A stretch of 64,000 nucleotides of DNA from contig NC_089583.1 of NCBI RefSeq assembly GCF_019320115.1, forward strand, positions 79,129,928 to 79,193,927, in the 5' to 3' direction. The DNA comes from Miscanthus floridulus. Lineage: Eukaryota > Streptophyta > Magnoliopsida > Poales > Poaceae. Both the position numbers and the translations under genes were made by a program. Shown here one piece after another: positions 1 through 11,476 of the stretch. The notes under the pieces were generated by a model, which had not been told where the DNA came from, searched no databases, and was given only the letters and a program-made list of their open reading frames with translations. Position 1 is the first letter of the stretch. Every line of letters starts with the position of its first letter.

Positions 1-1569
1 TGTAGCTGCATACAGATGGAGATTTTCAGTCTGAAAGTGTGGCCTATGAGCATATATAAAACGCGCTAGCAGCCTAGCAAGACCGGTGCCAGAGTTGGAT
101 GGAAAGTTGCCTGCGTGAACCGTGATTCGGACAAACGACCGAGCGTGCGTTGGAGCACATTGTGAGCACGTCAGAGGCTGGTGTCAAGTAGCAATTGCCC
201 AAACTGGACCAGATTAGCAAATATATATAATATTCTAGTTCTAGTGGTGATGGATGGTTGGATATTGAGTATATGCAATGATGCACGGCGTCGATCTGCA
301 GCTAATGCAAGAGTCGTGTCGTTGTGCTCTTAGCCAAATCCAATGGGGCCAATGGTCCACTTCTGATGTTTCTCATTGGGTGTTTACGACAGTAGTTTGG
401 ATGCGGAGAGATGAGAGTAATCATTATGGATAAGGTTAAGCACATTGTGGATTTCTACAAATCCAAAATGTTGTGAAGTTTGAATCTTGTGCATCGATAT
501 CTTGCAGGTGAGAAACTAATTCGGTGTATGCATACATGATGTGTGGTGTGTGCCACCGTTCACACCATATGTATGTGTCATGTGTGTGCATTGAGGTGAT
601 GTTTCAACTTTCAACTAATAAACCCACACTAATTAAGCAAACATGGAGTCTCCATGCCGCCATGTACAAAAGGGAAATTCGAATATGGGTGCAAAAAGTA
701 CATGGACTAATTGATAACTAAAATGTATTACAACCGGACGAACATATATGAGTGATGTTTTAGAATCTGAACAAATTAGTGAGAGCAGAAATATATATTT
801 TGGTTAGTTGTGGCCTGTGGGCTCCTTATCTTAACCCTCTAACACTTATATATTTTTTTTAAAAAAGTTACTATTATGTGTAGGAGCAAAGGTTGATAGG
901 CTAGTATATACAATATTGGGAAAACAAGATGCATTGAGACAACGATCAATAAAAACGATATTTGCAAAGAGGTAAGTCTTCTTCCTCCACAAACATGGTA
1001 AGTAACGTGATACTCACCGGAGATTGAAAAATACTTACCGGATATTTTCCCTACAAGGGTAGTATGCGTAGATTTTACCTGTAATTAGTGACCAAAGTAG
1101 CCACTTGTTACTGGCAACAAGATCTCAAAACCGCTACAAGAGAATCATCTAGGGAACTACGTCAAACAAGGCAATCCTGATTTCCACATTGGCGGGAGCA
1201 AAGGGTCAAGGTACCTCGGTGGAGAGGAAAACGTGGCTGATAATTTGTAGAAGTGGGCGATCAAAAGAGAGAGAATGAGCAATGCATTTCATTGTTGTAT
1301 TCATTAAAATAGTGGATGTATAAGGGCCAAAAGGGTAGTTTCCATGTCAGAACAGACACACAGTTTGGATGACATAGTTTTTGAAAACTGAAGTATCATA
1401 AAATTGTGGTTTTATAAGCCAAAGAGATACAAAACTGTGGTTTAGAAGAAAAAAAAAGGTTATGAGTGAAGTTTCTAAAACTCCAAAAAAAACTGCAGTT
1501 TTGACAAAACTATGGTCTCAGAGACTCCAAGATTTGTGATATCCAAACACCCAGTAAATTTTGAAAACC
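1..1569. other. AT-rich flank, no gene recognised
   Basis: No coding frame longer than about 75 codons is convincing here and I recognise no protein. The last 200 bases (about 1370-1569) are rich in short inverted stretches such as GTTTT/AAAAC. They continue on the far side of the LTR retrotransposon (16046-16105, ending near CCAAATAGGACC). The retrotransposon may therefore have landed inside an older Tourist-like MITE, but I could not define that MITE's left end. Confidence 0.5.
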
Positions 1570-1574
1570 AAAGT

Positions 1575-2972
1575 TGTCGGTGTTTTGGACCGACGGGCCC
1601 TCAACCAACTAGTAAAAATGTACTGCGTGCCCCTAATCCCGGATGGTGATGCAAAGGGACACAAGGTTTATACTGGTTCGGGCAATAGGTGCCCTACGTC
1701 CAGTCTGAGAGATCGATCTTGTATTTCTTGCACTAAAGTGCTCGTAGTAGGGGGTTACCAGCAGGGCGAGAGAGGGAGCTAGTCCCAGGTCTCTGCGTGG
1801 AGCGGCATGGATTGCTTGAGATGTTGATCTCAGGCGGTGGGGAAGCGTGCGCGTTACAGAGTGTCGAGCGTGTGTTCGTCTACCTCGTGAGCCCGTCTAT
1901 GCCTGGGTGTGTGCGAGCGTGAGAGTAAGTCTGTCCTCCTATACGTGTTCGTCTATCTTGTGCGCTCGGGTTCCCCTTAGAAACGGCCCCGATCCCTCTC
2001 TTTTATAGTTGAAGGGGGGACAGGGGTGATACATGTGTTAGCTACGCGGCGTCGTGCGAACAGAGGCGACATGTCCGAGCCCCGTAGCCTGTTACTGTGG
2101 CGGCATGGTTGATGGAGTGGTCCTACCCTTGAAGTGTTGGAGCAACGCGCCGGTCACATCCGATCCTGTGCGTCGTGGGAGCTCTAGTAATAGCTTGACG
2201 CAGGGCCTAGCAAGCAACGTGCTAGTTGCTGTGTGTTGACCGCGTGAAGAGCCGAGGCTCAGTTGATGCCGAGGCCAAGCCATCGTGGGGGCTCGGCGGG
2301 TGTGAATCCCGAGGTTACCGAGACCCTGAAGTAGACTGTCGAGGCGTGGAGGGAGCAGTTGGTCCTATACACTGATTCCGAGGCTATAGTAACCCAGACT
2401 TGACTCCGCACGCCGCGTTGTCCCTGGAGCAGGGGTTAGGTAGCACAGCGCAGTACAAGCGCCAGTCGTGGGCATAGCACCGAGCACAGCGACCGGTAAC
2501 CCCTGCCATATCCTGTCCTGGACGGCATGGCTTCGATGTGACTGGCGTCTCGTTGGCCACTCCGTTGTGTTGAGCCATCATTCGGTTGATATCACGGGAG
2601 CGGTTGAACACGCCAGTCGGACATGACATCTTGTCCGAGAAGTTGGTTGAGGCGGAGGCGACGGGGTTGTTTTGCCGAGTCGGCCTTGAGCGAGGCGGAG
2701 AATCGGCGTCTCGTCCGAGGCTGTACGCGCGAGGCCTCGGGCAAGACGGAGAATCGGTTCCCCGACCGAGGCCTTTCGTGCGAGGCCTCGAGCGAGGCGG
2801 AAAATCGGTAGACCGTCCGAGGCCTCTCGTGCGAGGCCTCTAGCGAGGCGAAGAGTAGGTGGCCTCAGACATGGCCGGGGTTTAGCCAATAGTTGTCTCT
2901 TGGCTTTGATTTTGACGGGGTCTAAGCATTTTTTATTGTTGCTTAGGGGACCCCTTCTCGTGGTACCCGACA
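1575..2972 (-). repeat. 3' LTR of the gypsy element
   Basis: This 1,398-bp copy corresponds to 14645-16045. It starts TGTCGGTGTTTTGG and ends GGTACCCGACA on the plus strand. Because the element is encoded on the minus strand, this is its 3' LTR. The TATA-like motif TATAAAAG lies on the minus strand at 2001-2007. The GC-rich part at about 2640-2860 contains degenerate repeats of a GGCGGAGAATCGG-CCGAGGCC-type unit. Open frames across it are by-products of high GC and not genes. Confidence 0.93.
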
Positions 2973-2986
2973 GTAGCCCCCGAGCC
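2973..2986 (-). other. Polypurine tract next to the 3' LTR
   Basis: On the minus strand the bases directly before the 3' LTR read GGCTCGGGGGCTAC. This short G-rich tract is the usual plus-strand primer position. The motif is characteristic of RIRE2-like grass elements, which supports the minus-strand orientation. Confidence 0.7.
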
Positions 2987-3197
2987 TCAGGGAGAGGGCG
3001 AGCGCTTTCCTTGAGGTTTTGACGAGACTCGGCTCGCAGCAGCTCCTGGCGGGATGGTGTTTCGTACTCGAGGCCTCGGTGGGTGCACACGAGCGCACCC
3101 ACTGGGTGTAGCCCCCGAGGCCCTGGGGGAGTGGATTTATTCCCCCAGGGACTTTTCTTACATCGTGCGAGGGGTTAATTGCGTTTGCCGAGCCCAT

Positions 3198-4752
3198 GAG
3201 TGCGAGTTCGGGTCACTGGGCCTTGGATCGGTTGCAGGAAGAGCCCCCAAGCCTCTACGCGGAGCAAGAGGTCGATTAGGAGTTTCCCTATCTTTTTTTG
3301 TGTGGCCCTCATGCATCCTTTTCATTCGAAAGGAGGGGTGGAGGACGCCACGCTACCCTCGGTGGGCGCGAGCAGTGACACCTCTGGTGAGCTGTTATCG
3401 GGTAAGTCTAAGTGGAGGCCCATGCCCCATTCGATAGGGGTCGGCTAGCGGTCCAGAGACGCACTCCAAGAGTACTAGAGGGCTTCTCTAGTGGGTGCCG
3501 GGGCCGTTCGATTGGCCCCGGTGGCTCGATGCCTCCCTACGGTGGTATCCCATTCAGAGACCTCCCTGCCGGTCTTAGACACAACTTAGGGCGTCCTGAG
3601 CTATTGTTTGCTTGGGCCTTGGCTATGCATGGGCTCGCCCATAGTTGTCCCTGACTCTGCTGCCCTAGGGCGGTTGTCGAAACCCTCGGGGGCCCAGCGT
3701 TCGAACCCCTGGACCGTAACGAGCTCAATGCCCTTTATCGCGTTTTTCTGAGCCTTTGAGTGCGAGCTTGGGTCGCTTGTCTTTGTCCTGGGTACAGGAA
3801 GAGTCCCCGAGTCTCCGCACGGAGCGAGAGGGCGGTCAGGGGTTCCCCTAGCTTTTTGTGCGACCCTCGCGCATCCTTTTTCGTTCGGACAGAGGGGTTG
3901 TTTGCTGAGCCCCCTCGAGTGTGAGCCTGGGTCGCTGGGTCTCGGCAAGGTTGCAAGAAGAGCCCCCTAGTCTCTGCACAGAGCGAGAGGGCCATCAGGG
4001 GTTCCCCTGGCTTTTTGTGTGACCCCCGCGCGTCCTTTTCGTTCAGACAGAGGGATTGTTTGCCGAGCCCCCTCGAGTGCGAGCCTAGGTCGCTGGGTCT
4101 CGGCAAGGTTGCAGGAAGAGCCCCCTAGCCTCTGCACAGAGCAAGAGGCCCGTCAGGGGTTCCCCTGGTTTTTTGTGTGACCCTTGCGCATCCTTTTCAT
4201 TCAGAAGGAGGGATTGTTTGCCGAGCCCCCTTGAGTGCGAGCCTAGGTCGCTGGGTCTCGGCAAGGTTGCAGAAAGAGCCCCCTAGCCTCTGCATGGAGG
4301 GAGAGGGCCATCAGGGGTTCCCCTGGCTTTTTGTACGACCCTCACGCATCCTTTTTGTTCGAAAGGAGGGGTGGAATATGCCAGGCTATCCTCGGTGGGT
4401 GCGAGCAGTGACACTTTCGGTGAGCTATTATCAGGTAAGTCCGAGTGGAGGCCCAAGCCCCATTCAATAGGGGTCGGCTAGCAGTCTAGAGACGCACTCC
4501 AAGAGTACCAAAGGGATTCTCTAGTGGGTGTCGGGGCCGTTCGATGGGCCCCGGTGGCTCGGTGCCTCCCTACGGTGGGATCCCATTCAGAGACCTCCCT
4601 GTCGGTCTCAGACATGACTTGGGGCATCCCAAGCATTTCACTTGCTTTGGCCGTGGCCCCGTATGGGCTCGCCCGTAGTCGTCCCTGACTCTGTTACCCT
4701 GAGGCGGCTGTCAAAACCTTTGGAGGCCCAGCCTTCGAACCCCTGGACTGTA
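3198..4752. repeat. Composite tandem repeats in the gypsy non-coding spacer
   Basis: Two repeat types alternate. The first has a period of about 158 bp. Its units begin near 3758, 3917, 4075 and 4233, with one more copy at 3198-3345, each carrying the phrase GAGTGCGAGCC…GGTCGCTGGG followed by AGGGGTTCCCCT. The second is a ~380-bp block at about 3346-3725 that recurs at about 4372-4752 (CTCGGTGGG…GCGAGCAGTGACAC through CCCCTGGAC-GTAACG). The order is therefore 158-380-(158)x4-380. No protein is supported. Such arrays between pol and the 3' LTR are typical of Tat elements. Confidence 0.85.
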
Positions 4753-5217
4753 ACGGGCTCGGTGCCTAGTTCCTTCGTCTAAAAGGAATTGGGTGGGGAT
4801 ATTCCCCTCCCCATCGGTTTGACAACGGTAGGCGCGCCTTTTGAGGTGGTTTTCTTGGGGAGGCGGAACGGTGCCTGCCGCCGCTGCGGTCGGACGTGAC
4901 GCCCTATCAGTGGATGGGACATAACTGTTCACACGTAAAATAAGGAAAAGGTGGGTGCGTGGATGGTTAAATCGGATCTAGATTAACTGTGCCGGATCTG
5001 AGGAAAACTTTCCTGATTTCATCACCCACCCATTTTGCTTCCTTCCTGCATAAATACGCAACGAGCCTCGCCCCTCCCCTCCTTACCTTGCCTGCATCTG
5101 CCTTTGCCACCCTCGAGCTGTTGCTAGGAACAGAGAGCTCTGGGGGAAGAAGAGAGAAGGGCAAGGTAGAGAGAGCGAGAGAGGCTCACCGCCGTAGTCG
5201 TATTCTCCATCGCACCC

Positions 5218-7620
5218 ATGGTCGGCGCCATTGTCATTGAGGCGGACCCTTGGAGTCAGTCCGACATATCCGTGGAGATGCTCCATTCGCTTGTCGACGA
5301 TGGCCTTCTCCATCCGGTTACCGACCCCAACAGGCCAGAGTGGATTGCTCCGTCGAGCGAGCCGGAGCTAAGGCCACGCGACGGCTACGTTGTGAGCTTT
5401 GTGTCCTTTCACAAGCATGGCCTCAGCCTATCGGCGGACCGGTTCATGCAGGCGCTCCCGCACTACTACGGCGTGGAGCTCCACAACTTCAACCCTAACT
5501 CCATCGTGTAGGCAGCCATCTTTGTCGCCGTCTATGAGGGGTACCTAGGGATTGCTCCCCATTGGGAGCTGTGGCTCCACCTCTTCCAGGCGGGGCACAC
5601 CACCAAGCCGATGGACACGATGGGCACAAGGAAGGCGGTGAGGGCTGGTGGTTGCACTCTCCAAGTGCACCAGGATCGGCAGCACCTTTACATCCCAGCC
5701 TAGCTTGCCTCGACCAATCGTCGCTGGTACACCAGCTGGTTCTACCTCCACAACAATGACGGCGAACTTCCCCCCTACACCGGGCGGATCATGGAGAGCT
5801 GTCCGGAGAAGTGGAGGTATGGCATCCTGAAGGAGGATCAGCCCAAGCTACAGCCGCTCCTAGATGGGCTGGAGAGGCTACGAAACCGTAGCCTTACGGC
5901 GGCTATGGTCGTGGCTGCCTTCCACCACCGGAGGGTGCTGCCGCTGATGGCTCGACAATGGTGCCTGTTACAGATGAGACTAGATGAGCCGATCGAGGGC
6001 ATCCGGATGTCCGCCTCCACCCTCTTTGATGAGGAGATTCTTCATCGGGTGAGGGAGATGGTGGAGGCGAAGCTGAGGAGCGGTGGCCTAACCCCCATCA
6101 TGATGCGCCCATCACGGGGGTACCTCTCCCTGGTAAGTCACGCGCTGATGTAGCCCCCGAGGCCTCCCCATTCCTCACCATTTCTTGTTCCCTTACCCGT
6201 GTTCGTCGTTCCTGCAAGGGATGAGGGATGTGCGAGCCTCCCCGTCGCCTGTTCTCGAGGACATAGCGTGGCGGGTGGTGAACCGGGCGCACGCCGAGGC
6301 ATAGAAGAGGTGAAAGGATGCCAAGGAGGCAAAGCGTACGAGGAAGATCTTTACGCGCAAGGGACTGGAGAAGCGCCGCCAGCAGCAGAGGTAGGACGGT
6401 CTCCCGGTGGAGTCATCTCCATCGCCGTCACTATCAACGGCTGCTTCGGATGGAGATGACGAGAGCGAGAGGGGGCAGGGTCCCCTGGACCATCTCCCTG
6501 ACGTCGAGGAGACGACGCCCGGGGCATCGGTGAGCAGCCTGGCGCTCCCAGGAGGGGAAGGAGAGGATGCCTCGGGGCTGGCGATCGCCCGCCCTAGGGC
6601 CGAGGCCGACACGCCCGAGGCATGGGCGTTGGGAAAATGTGCCGTCAGCCTGGTAGGCTCGATGGCAGAGGTGGAGCAGGCGGCGGCGGGGGTGACGCAA
6701 ATGCCCCCTTTGTCTCGGGCTGAAGAAGCGACGACCTCTGCCAAGGCCCTCACCGGGCAGCTAGGGGTGGAGTAGGGCGCGCACCTGTTGATGAAAGGCT
6801 CCCTGGCAGAGGCCCTCAAGGTGGCCGAGGCCTCCCAGACCGAGGCTATGGTCTAGAAGGGAAAGGTCGAGGCTGAGTCATGTTCCCCTTGTTTTATTTG
6901 TTTGTCTTGTGTTCGACTCCTAACTCCCTGGTGTGAAGCAGAGCTAGAGAAAGAGGCTTCCAGGGCGGCCGAGGCTTCTCAGGTCAAGGTCCAGGGCTGG
7001 AAGGAGAAAGTCGAGGCCTCTCGAGTTGAGGCCCAGTGCTAGAAGGAGAAAGCCAAGGCCTCTCGAGTCGAGGCCCAGTGCTGAGAGGAAAAAGTCGAGG
7101 GTGAGTCCTGTAGGCCTCCGCCCCTATTTGGCTTGTTTTCCTTTGCACTCAACCCCATTTCGTTTGTTTTAGCGTAGAGTTGGAGAAGGAGGTCACCCGG
7201 GTAGCCGAGGCCTCTGTCGCAGTGCAGGCGGTGCTTGAGACCGAGATCGAGGAGCATGACGCACTAAAGAGTGCCGCTCGTACCATGTGCGAGGCCCTGG
7301 AGGTTGAGGGGGCCCAGTCGGGCAGCTCCCTTAAGAGCCGCTTGGTTGCGTTGAGTGGCCAAGTGCGTGAGCGACTTCGGGGGGCGCTGCATGCGGGCAT
7401 CAAGCGTGCCCTAGCCGTCATCTCCTCGCACTACGCCGGCGTCGACCTTGAGACCATCAGCGATGGCTATGTCTTGGCCGAGGACGATGAGGAGGCCGAC
7501 GAGGAGGTCGCGAAGCTGATGGAGGCAGCTAAGGGCCCTAGCATGGCGCTGGCCAAGCTGTTTGAAGAGAAGGTGGTCCCTCTCCCACCATTCGCTGATG
7601 CTGGAGACCCTGAGCCCTAA
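5218..7620 (+). pseudogene. Antisense spliced gene of the gypsy element (PF04195-like)
   Basis: This gene is encoded opposite to gag-pol. Its first block starts at the ATG at 5218 (VGAIVIEADPWSQSD…) and resembles the plant 'putative gypsy type transposon' domain. It is broken by TAG at 5509-5511 and continues in pieces at 5791-6153. An intron is visible from GTAAGT at about 6132 to GCAAG at about 6218, after which the frame resumes with a charged Lys/Arg/Glu region. Acid/proline-rich and coiled-coil segments follow, with two more GT-AG introns at about 6880-6950 and 7100-7175. The C-terminal block 7180-7620 is intact (146 codons, ending …AGDPEP). A 17-codon tandem repeat lies at about 6985-7095. 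Several stops replace Gln or Trp codons. The gene's function in grass gypsy elements is unknown; a role in chromatin or antisense regulation is speculation. Confidence 0.75.
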
Positions 7621-8195
7621 CCTAGGCCCAAGAGGCCATGTAAAGAAATTAGGGATTACGTTACAGTATCATAACGCTGGTGGCCTGTCGAGGCCTTTTT
7701 GAAATACTTATGCGTCTACGCTTCTTAATCGTTTTTTATTGTATTTCCGAGCCTCTACCCTCTATTTTGTTTCTGAGCATATCACTTGCAAATGACTTCC
7801 TCAGAGCCTAAGCTGTCCTAGGGTGAAAGGGTGGTGAGAGAGTGCCGTAGCCCGGAGGCGTAGGCCATCTCGCAACTCAGCCGGCCTTTTGGCCCTGAGA
7901 TAGACTTTCGGTCCTTAGGTCTTTTACAATTGACTTATCAGAGCGTGATAGAGAGTTTGGTGTAGAATTTTTTTCAAAAAATGACTAAAAAATAGTGCAT
8001 GGGACTTAGGGGGGAGTCCCCCCTTCTAGCCCCCGAGGGAGGCTCGGTTCTACAGAGGCAGAGCCGTGTCTCCCTAATGGAGTTATCGTATCACTGAGGC
8101 CCTTGATGGGCCCGGGGGTTTCTCGAAAGATTAGAACAACTAAAGAACGTTTCTTAATTGTATTTTGAGAAACAATATATACAATTCTTGGAAAT
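7621..8195. other. Spacer between antisense gene and integrase
   Basis: This is non-coding DNA between two convergently transcribed units of the gypsy element. It contains CCCCCGAGG-type short repeats shared with the rest of the internal spacer. No further gene is seen. It must hold the 3' end of the antisense transcript; an AATAAA-like signal is not obvious. Confidence 0.5.
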
Positions 8196-9320
8196 TTAAG
8201 GGTAAAAGCGATGTAGCTGTTCTATGTTCCAAGTGTTGGTGAGGATTTCACCCTTCTCATTAGCTAGCTTGTAGGTCCTGGGCTTCAGTACTTGGGTGAC
8301 GATGTATGGTCCTTCCCACAGTGGGATCAGCTTGTGGCGGCCCTTGTTGCTCTGCCTCAGCCTCAGCACCAGGTCGCCCACCTTCAGGTCTCGGCTTCGA
8401 ATGCGCCGGGCTTGATAGCGTCGTAGGGCTTGCTGGTACTTGGCCGAATGTAGAAGCCCAACGTCTCGGGCTTCCTCCAGTTGGTCGAGGGCATCTTCAT
8501 GGGCGGTGCGGTTACTTTGCTCGTTGTAGGCCTGTAGCCTTGGGGGACCGTATTCCAAGTCAGTGGGGAGGATGGCCTCGGCTCCGTAGACTAGGAAGAA
8601 TGGTGTGAACCCTATGGCTCGGCTCGGGGTGTTCCTCAGGCTCTAGATGATAGATGGGAGTTTGGCAAGCCATTTCTTGCCAAATTTTTTCAACCGGTTG
8701 TATATTCTTAGCTTGAGGCCTTGTAGGATCATGCCGTTGGCACGTTCTACTTGGCCGTTTGTCCTAGGGTGTCCTATAGCCGACCAGGCCACATGGATGT
8801 GGTGGTCGTCGCAGAACGTTAAGAATTTTTGGCTGGTGAATTGTGTCCCATTATCGGTGATGATGGTGTTTGGAACCCCAAACCTGTGGATGATATCGGT
8901 GAAGAACAACATCGCTTGGTCAGTCTTGATTCAATTGATCGGACAAGCCTTGATCCACTTGGAGAACTTATCGATTGCTACCAGCAGATGGGTGTAGCCC
9001 TCGGGGGCCTTCTGCAGAGGCCCAACCATGTTGAGCCCCTACATGGCGAACGACCATGTGATAGGGATGGTTTGGAGGGCTTGAGCCAGGAGATGCATCT
9101 ATCATGCATAGTACTAGCATCCCTCGCAGGAGCGTACAAGCTTGGTGGCGTCAGCAACCGCTGTTGGCCAGTAGAACTGTTGGCGGAAGGTGTTTCTGAT
9201 GAGCATCCAAGGTGCCGCATGGTGCCCGCAGGCTCCCGCGTGCAAGTCCCAAAGTAGGGCTCGACCTGCCTCGGTAGTGATGCATTGTTGGAGGACGCCA
9301 GATGGGCTTTGCCTGTACAA
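8196..9320 (-). pseudogene. Integrase region of the gypsy element
   Basis: Three pieces follow in order. 9114-9320 carries the HHCC zinc-binding part (DLHAGACGHH…VRSCEGC). 8643-8912 carries part of the catalytic core, with ITDNGTQFTS and NGQVERANGMILQGLK supplying an Asp and the Glu of the DDE triad. 8196-8558 carries the C-terminal part (VGDLVLRLRQ…PLWEGPYIV…HRFYP). TAG stops near 8645 and 9043 sit where Trp and Gln fit. The C-terminus ends at about 8196, just before the spacer holding the antisense gene. Confidence 0.88.
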
Positions 9321-9779
9321 TTTGTCGTTGCTGAGAACGTAAGTCTTGGCTCGCCGAGCAAGCCGTCGGGCTTTGGTCCTATCGGTGGGAAGCTCTCCTC
9401 GGATGAGGCAATCAAGGAACGAGATTCGCCAGTCCGTGCCCTGGTTGGCCTCAGGAGGCTCTGGTTGACTTCCATGACCTCAGGCTCGGCCGAAGGAGTC
9501 TCGGCAATAGAGAGGGCCTCGAGCCCTGTGGGGGTCTCGACCGCTGGGCTCTCTTCCATCGCTGAGGCGTAGTCATTGGAAGGTTTGAGGAGGTCCCTGG
9601 CGAAGACGTTTGGGGGGACCAGGGCCCGTGCCGATGCCATCTTTGCCAATTCATCCGCGGCCTCGTTGAATTTACGCGTGATGTGGTTGAGTTCGAGACC
9701 GTCGAACTTGTCTTCAAGGCGACATACCAGCTTGCAGTACGCCTCCATTTTGGGGTCATGGCAGTTCGACTCCTTCATC

Positions 9780-10513
9780 ACTTGATCGACAACGAGCTAC
9801 GAATCGCCCCGTACGTCGAGACGCTATACTCCAAGTTTGGTGGCGATCTACAAGCCGTTGACGAGGGCTTCATACTCAGCTGCGTTGTTGGAGGCGGCAA
9901 AGTGGAGCCGAATCATGTAGCGCATGTGTACTCCGAGGGGTGAGATGAAGAGCAGACCCGCGCCCGCCCCGGTCTTCATTAGGGACCCGTCGAAGTACAT
10001 GGTCCAGTATTCCACCTGGACTTGGGCAGGTGGCAATTGGGTGTCGGTCCATTCTGCCACGAAATCGGCCAAGACCTGAGATTTGATTGCTTTCCGAGGC
10101 GCAAGGGATAGAGCCTCCCCCATGAGTTCGACGGCCCACTTGGCTATCCTACCCAAGGCCTCCCGGTTATGGATTATCTCCCCCAGGGGGAAAGACGACA
10201 CCACGGTTACCGGGTGGGATTCGAAGTAGTGACGCAGCTTGCGTCAAGCCAAGACTACGGCGTAGATCAGTTTCTGGATGTGGGGGTAGCGTATTTTGGT
10301 CTCGGAGAGTACTTCACTGATGAAGTAAACAGGTCATTGGATGGGTAGAGCATGCCCCTCTTCCTGCCTCTCGACTACTACGGCCGCGCTGACCACTTGG
10401 GTCATTGCGGTGACGTAGAGCAAGAGAGCTTCACCCTTGGCTGGTGGTACCAGGACGGGAGGATTGGTGAGCAATGCCTTGAGTTTGGTGAGGGCTTCTT
10501 CGGCCTCGGGGGT
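9780..10513 (-). pseudogene. RNase H region(s) of the gypsy element
   Basis: Upstream (about 10210-10513) the frame includes VYFISEVLSETKIRYP and a KLRHYFESHPVTVV segment, the end of the RT-linked RNase H. It is broken by TGA stops near 10240 and 10335. The next open part (9848-10204) contains EYWTMYFDGSLMKTGAGAG and AASNNAAEYEALVNGL, an archaeal-type RNase H with its first Asp (FDGS) and the NNxAEYEAL helix. Two RNase H modules in tandem are a known mark of the Tat lineage, which supports the classification. It would degrade the RNA strand during reverse transcription. Confidence 0.78.
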
Positions 10514-11221
10514 CTAAGAAAAGCATTCTGATTTCCTCAAGAGGCGGTACAGAGGCAAGCCTTTTTCGCCAAGGTGCAAGATGAAGCGGCTCAGGGCCGC
10601 AAGGCATCCCATAACCCTCTGTACTCCCTTGAGGTCTCGGATCGGCCCCATGTTGGTCACGGCCGAGACCTTCTCTGGGTTGGCTTCGATGCCGCATTTT
10701 GAGATTATAAATCCTAAAAGCATGCCTCGGGGGACCCCGAAGACACACTTTTTGGGGTTAAGCTTGATGCCCTTTTCCCTGAGGCATCTAAAGGCTATTT
10801 CCAAATCACTGACGACATCACTGGCCTTCCTAGACTTGACCACGATGTCGTCCACGTAGGCCTCGATGGTCCGCCCGATGTGCTTGCCAAAGACATGGGT
10901 CATGCACCGCTGGTATGTGGCCCCTATGTTTCTAAGGCCGAACGACATAGTCACATAGCAGTAAATGCCAAATGGTGTGATGAAAGAAGTCGCAAGCTGG
11001 TCGGACTCTTTCATCTTGATCTGATGGTAACCGGAATACGCATCAAGGAAGGATAGGGTTTCACATCCCGCAGTGGAGTCAATGATTTGGTCGATTCGAG
11101 GTAATGGGAAAGGGACTTTTGGACATGCTTTGTTTAGACTGGTGTAGTCTACACACATTCTCCACTTTCCATTTTTCTTCTTAACTAATACGGGATTAGC
11201 TAACCACTCTGGATGGGACAC
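10514..11221 (-). pseudogene. Reverse transcriptase domain of the gypsy element
   Basis: This is the best-preserved piece of pol, 235 codons long. Visible motifs in order are KKKNGKWRMCVDYTSLN (near residue 15), FLDAYSGYHQI (near 58), SFGLRNIGATYQR (near 93) and the catalytic AYVDDIVVKS (YVDD at 122-125). The thumb follows, up to LPLYRLLRKSECFS. It is bounded upstream by a TAA just before SHPEWLANP and downstream by TAG after ECFS, in a place where Trp fits. The reading frame continues on both sides, so the stops are secondary. It would copy the element's RNA into DNA in the particle. Confidence 0.92.
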
Positions 11222-11476
11222 TTATTTGATGAATCCAGCCGCCAGAAGCTTATGTATCTCCTTGCCGATGGCTCTGCGCTTTTCCTCGTCAAATCAGCGT
11301 AGGCGCTGCTTCACCGGCCTGGAGCCGGCCCGGATGTCTAAGGCGTGCTCGGCAACCTCCCTCGGTATGCCCGGCATGTCCGAGGGACTCCATGCGAACA
11401 TATCAGCATTTGTGCAGAGAAAGTCAACGAGCACGGCTTCCTATTTGATATCGAGGGTGGCACTGATCCTCAGTGC

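Noticed and set aside
2578..3102. 174-codon minus-strand frame in the left LTR, and its relative at 15396-15959
   Set aside because: It lies in GC-rich repeat sequence of the LTR and spans the LTR end; translation is repetitive (LARGLAR…) without a known domain.
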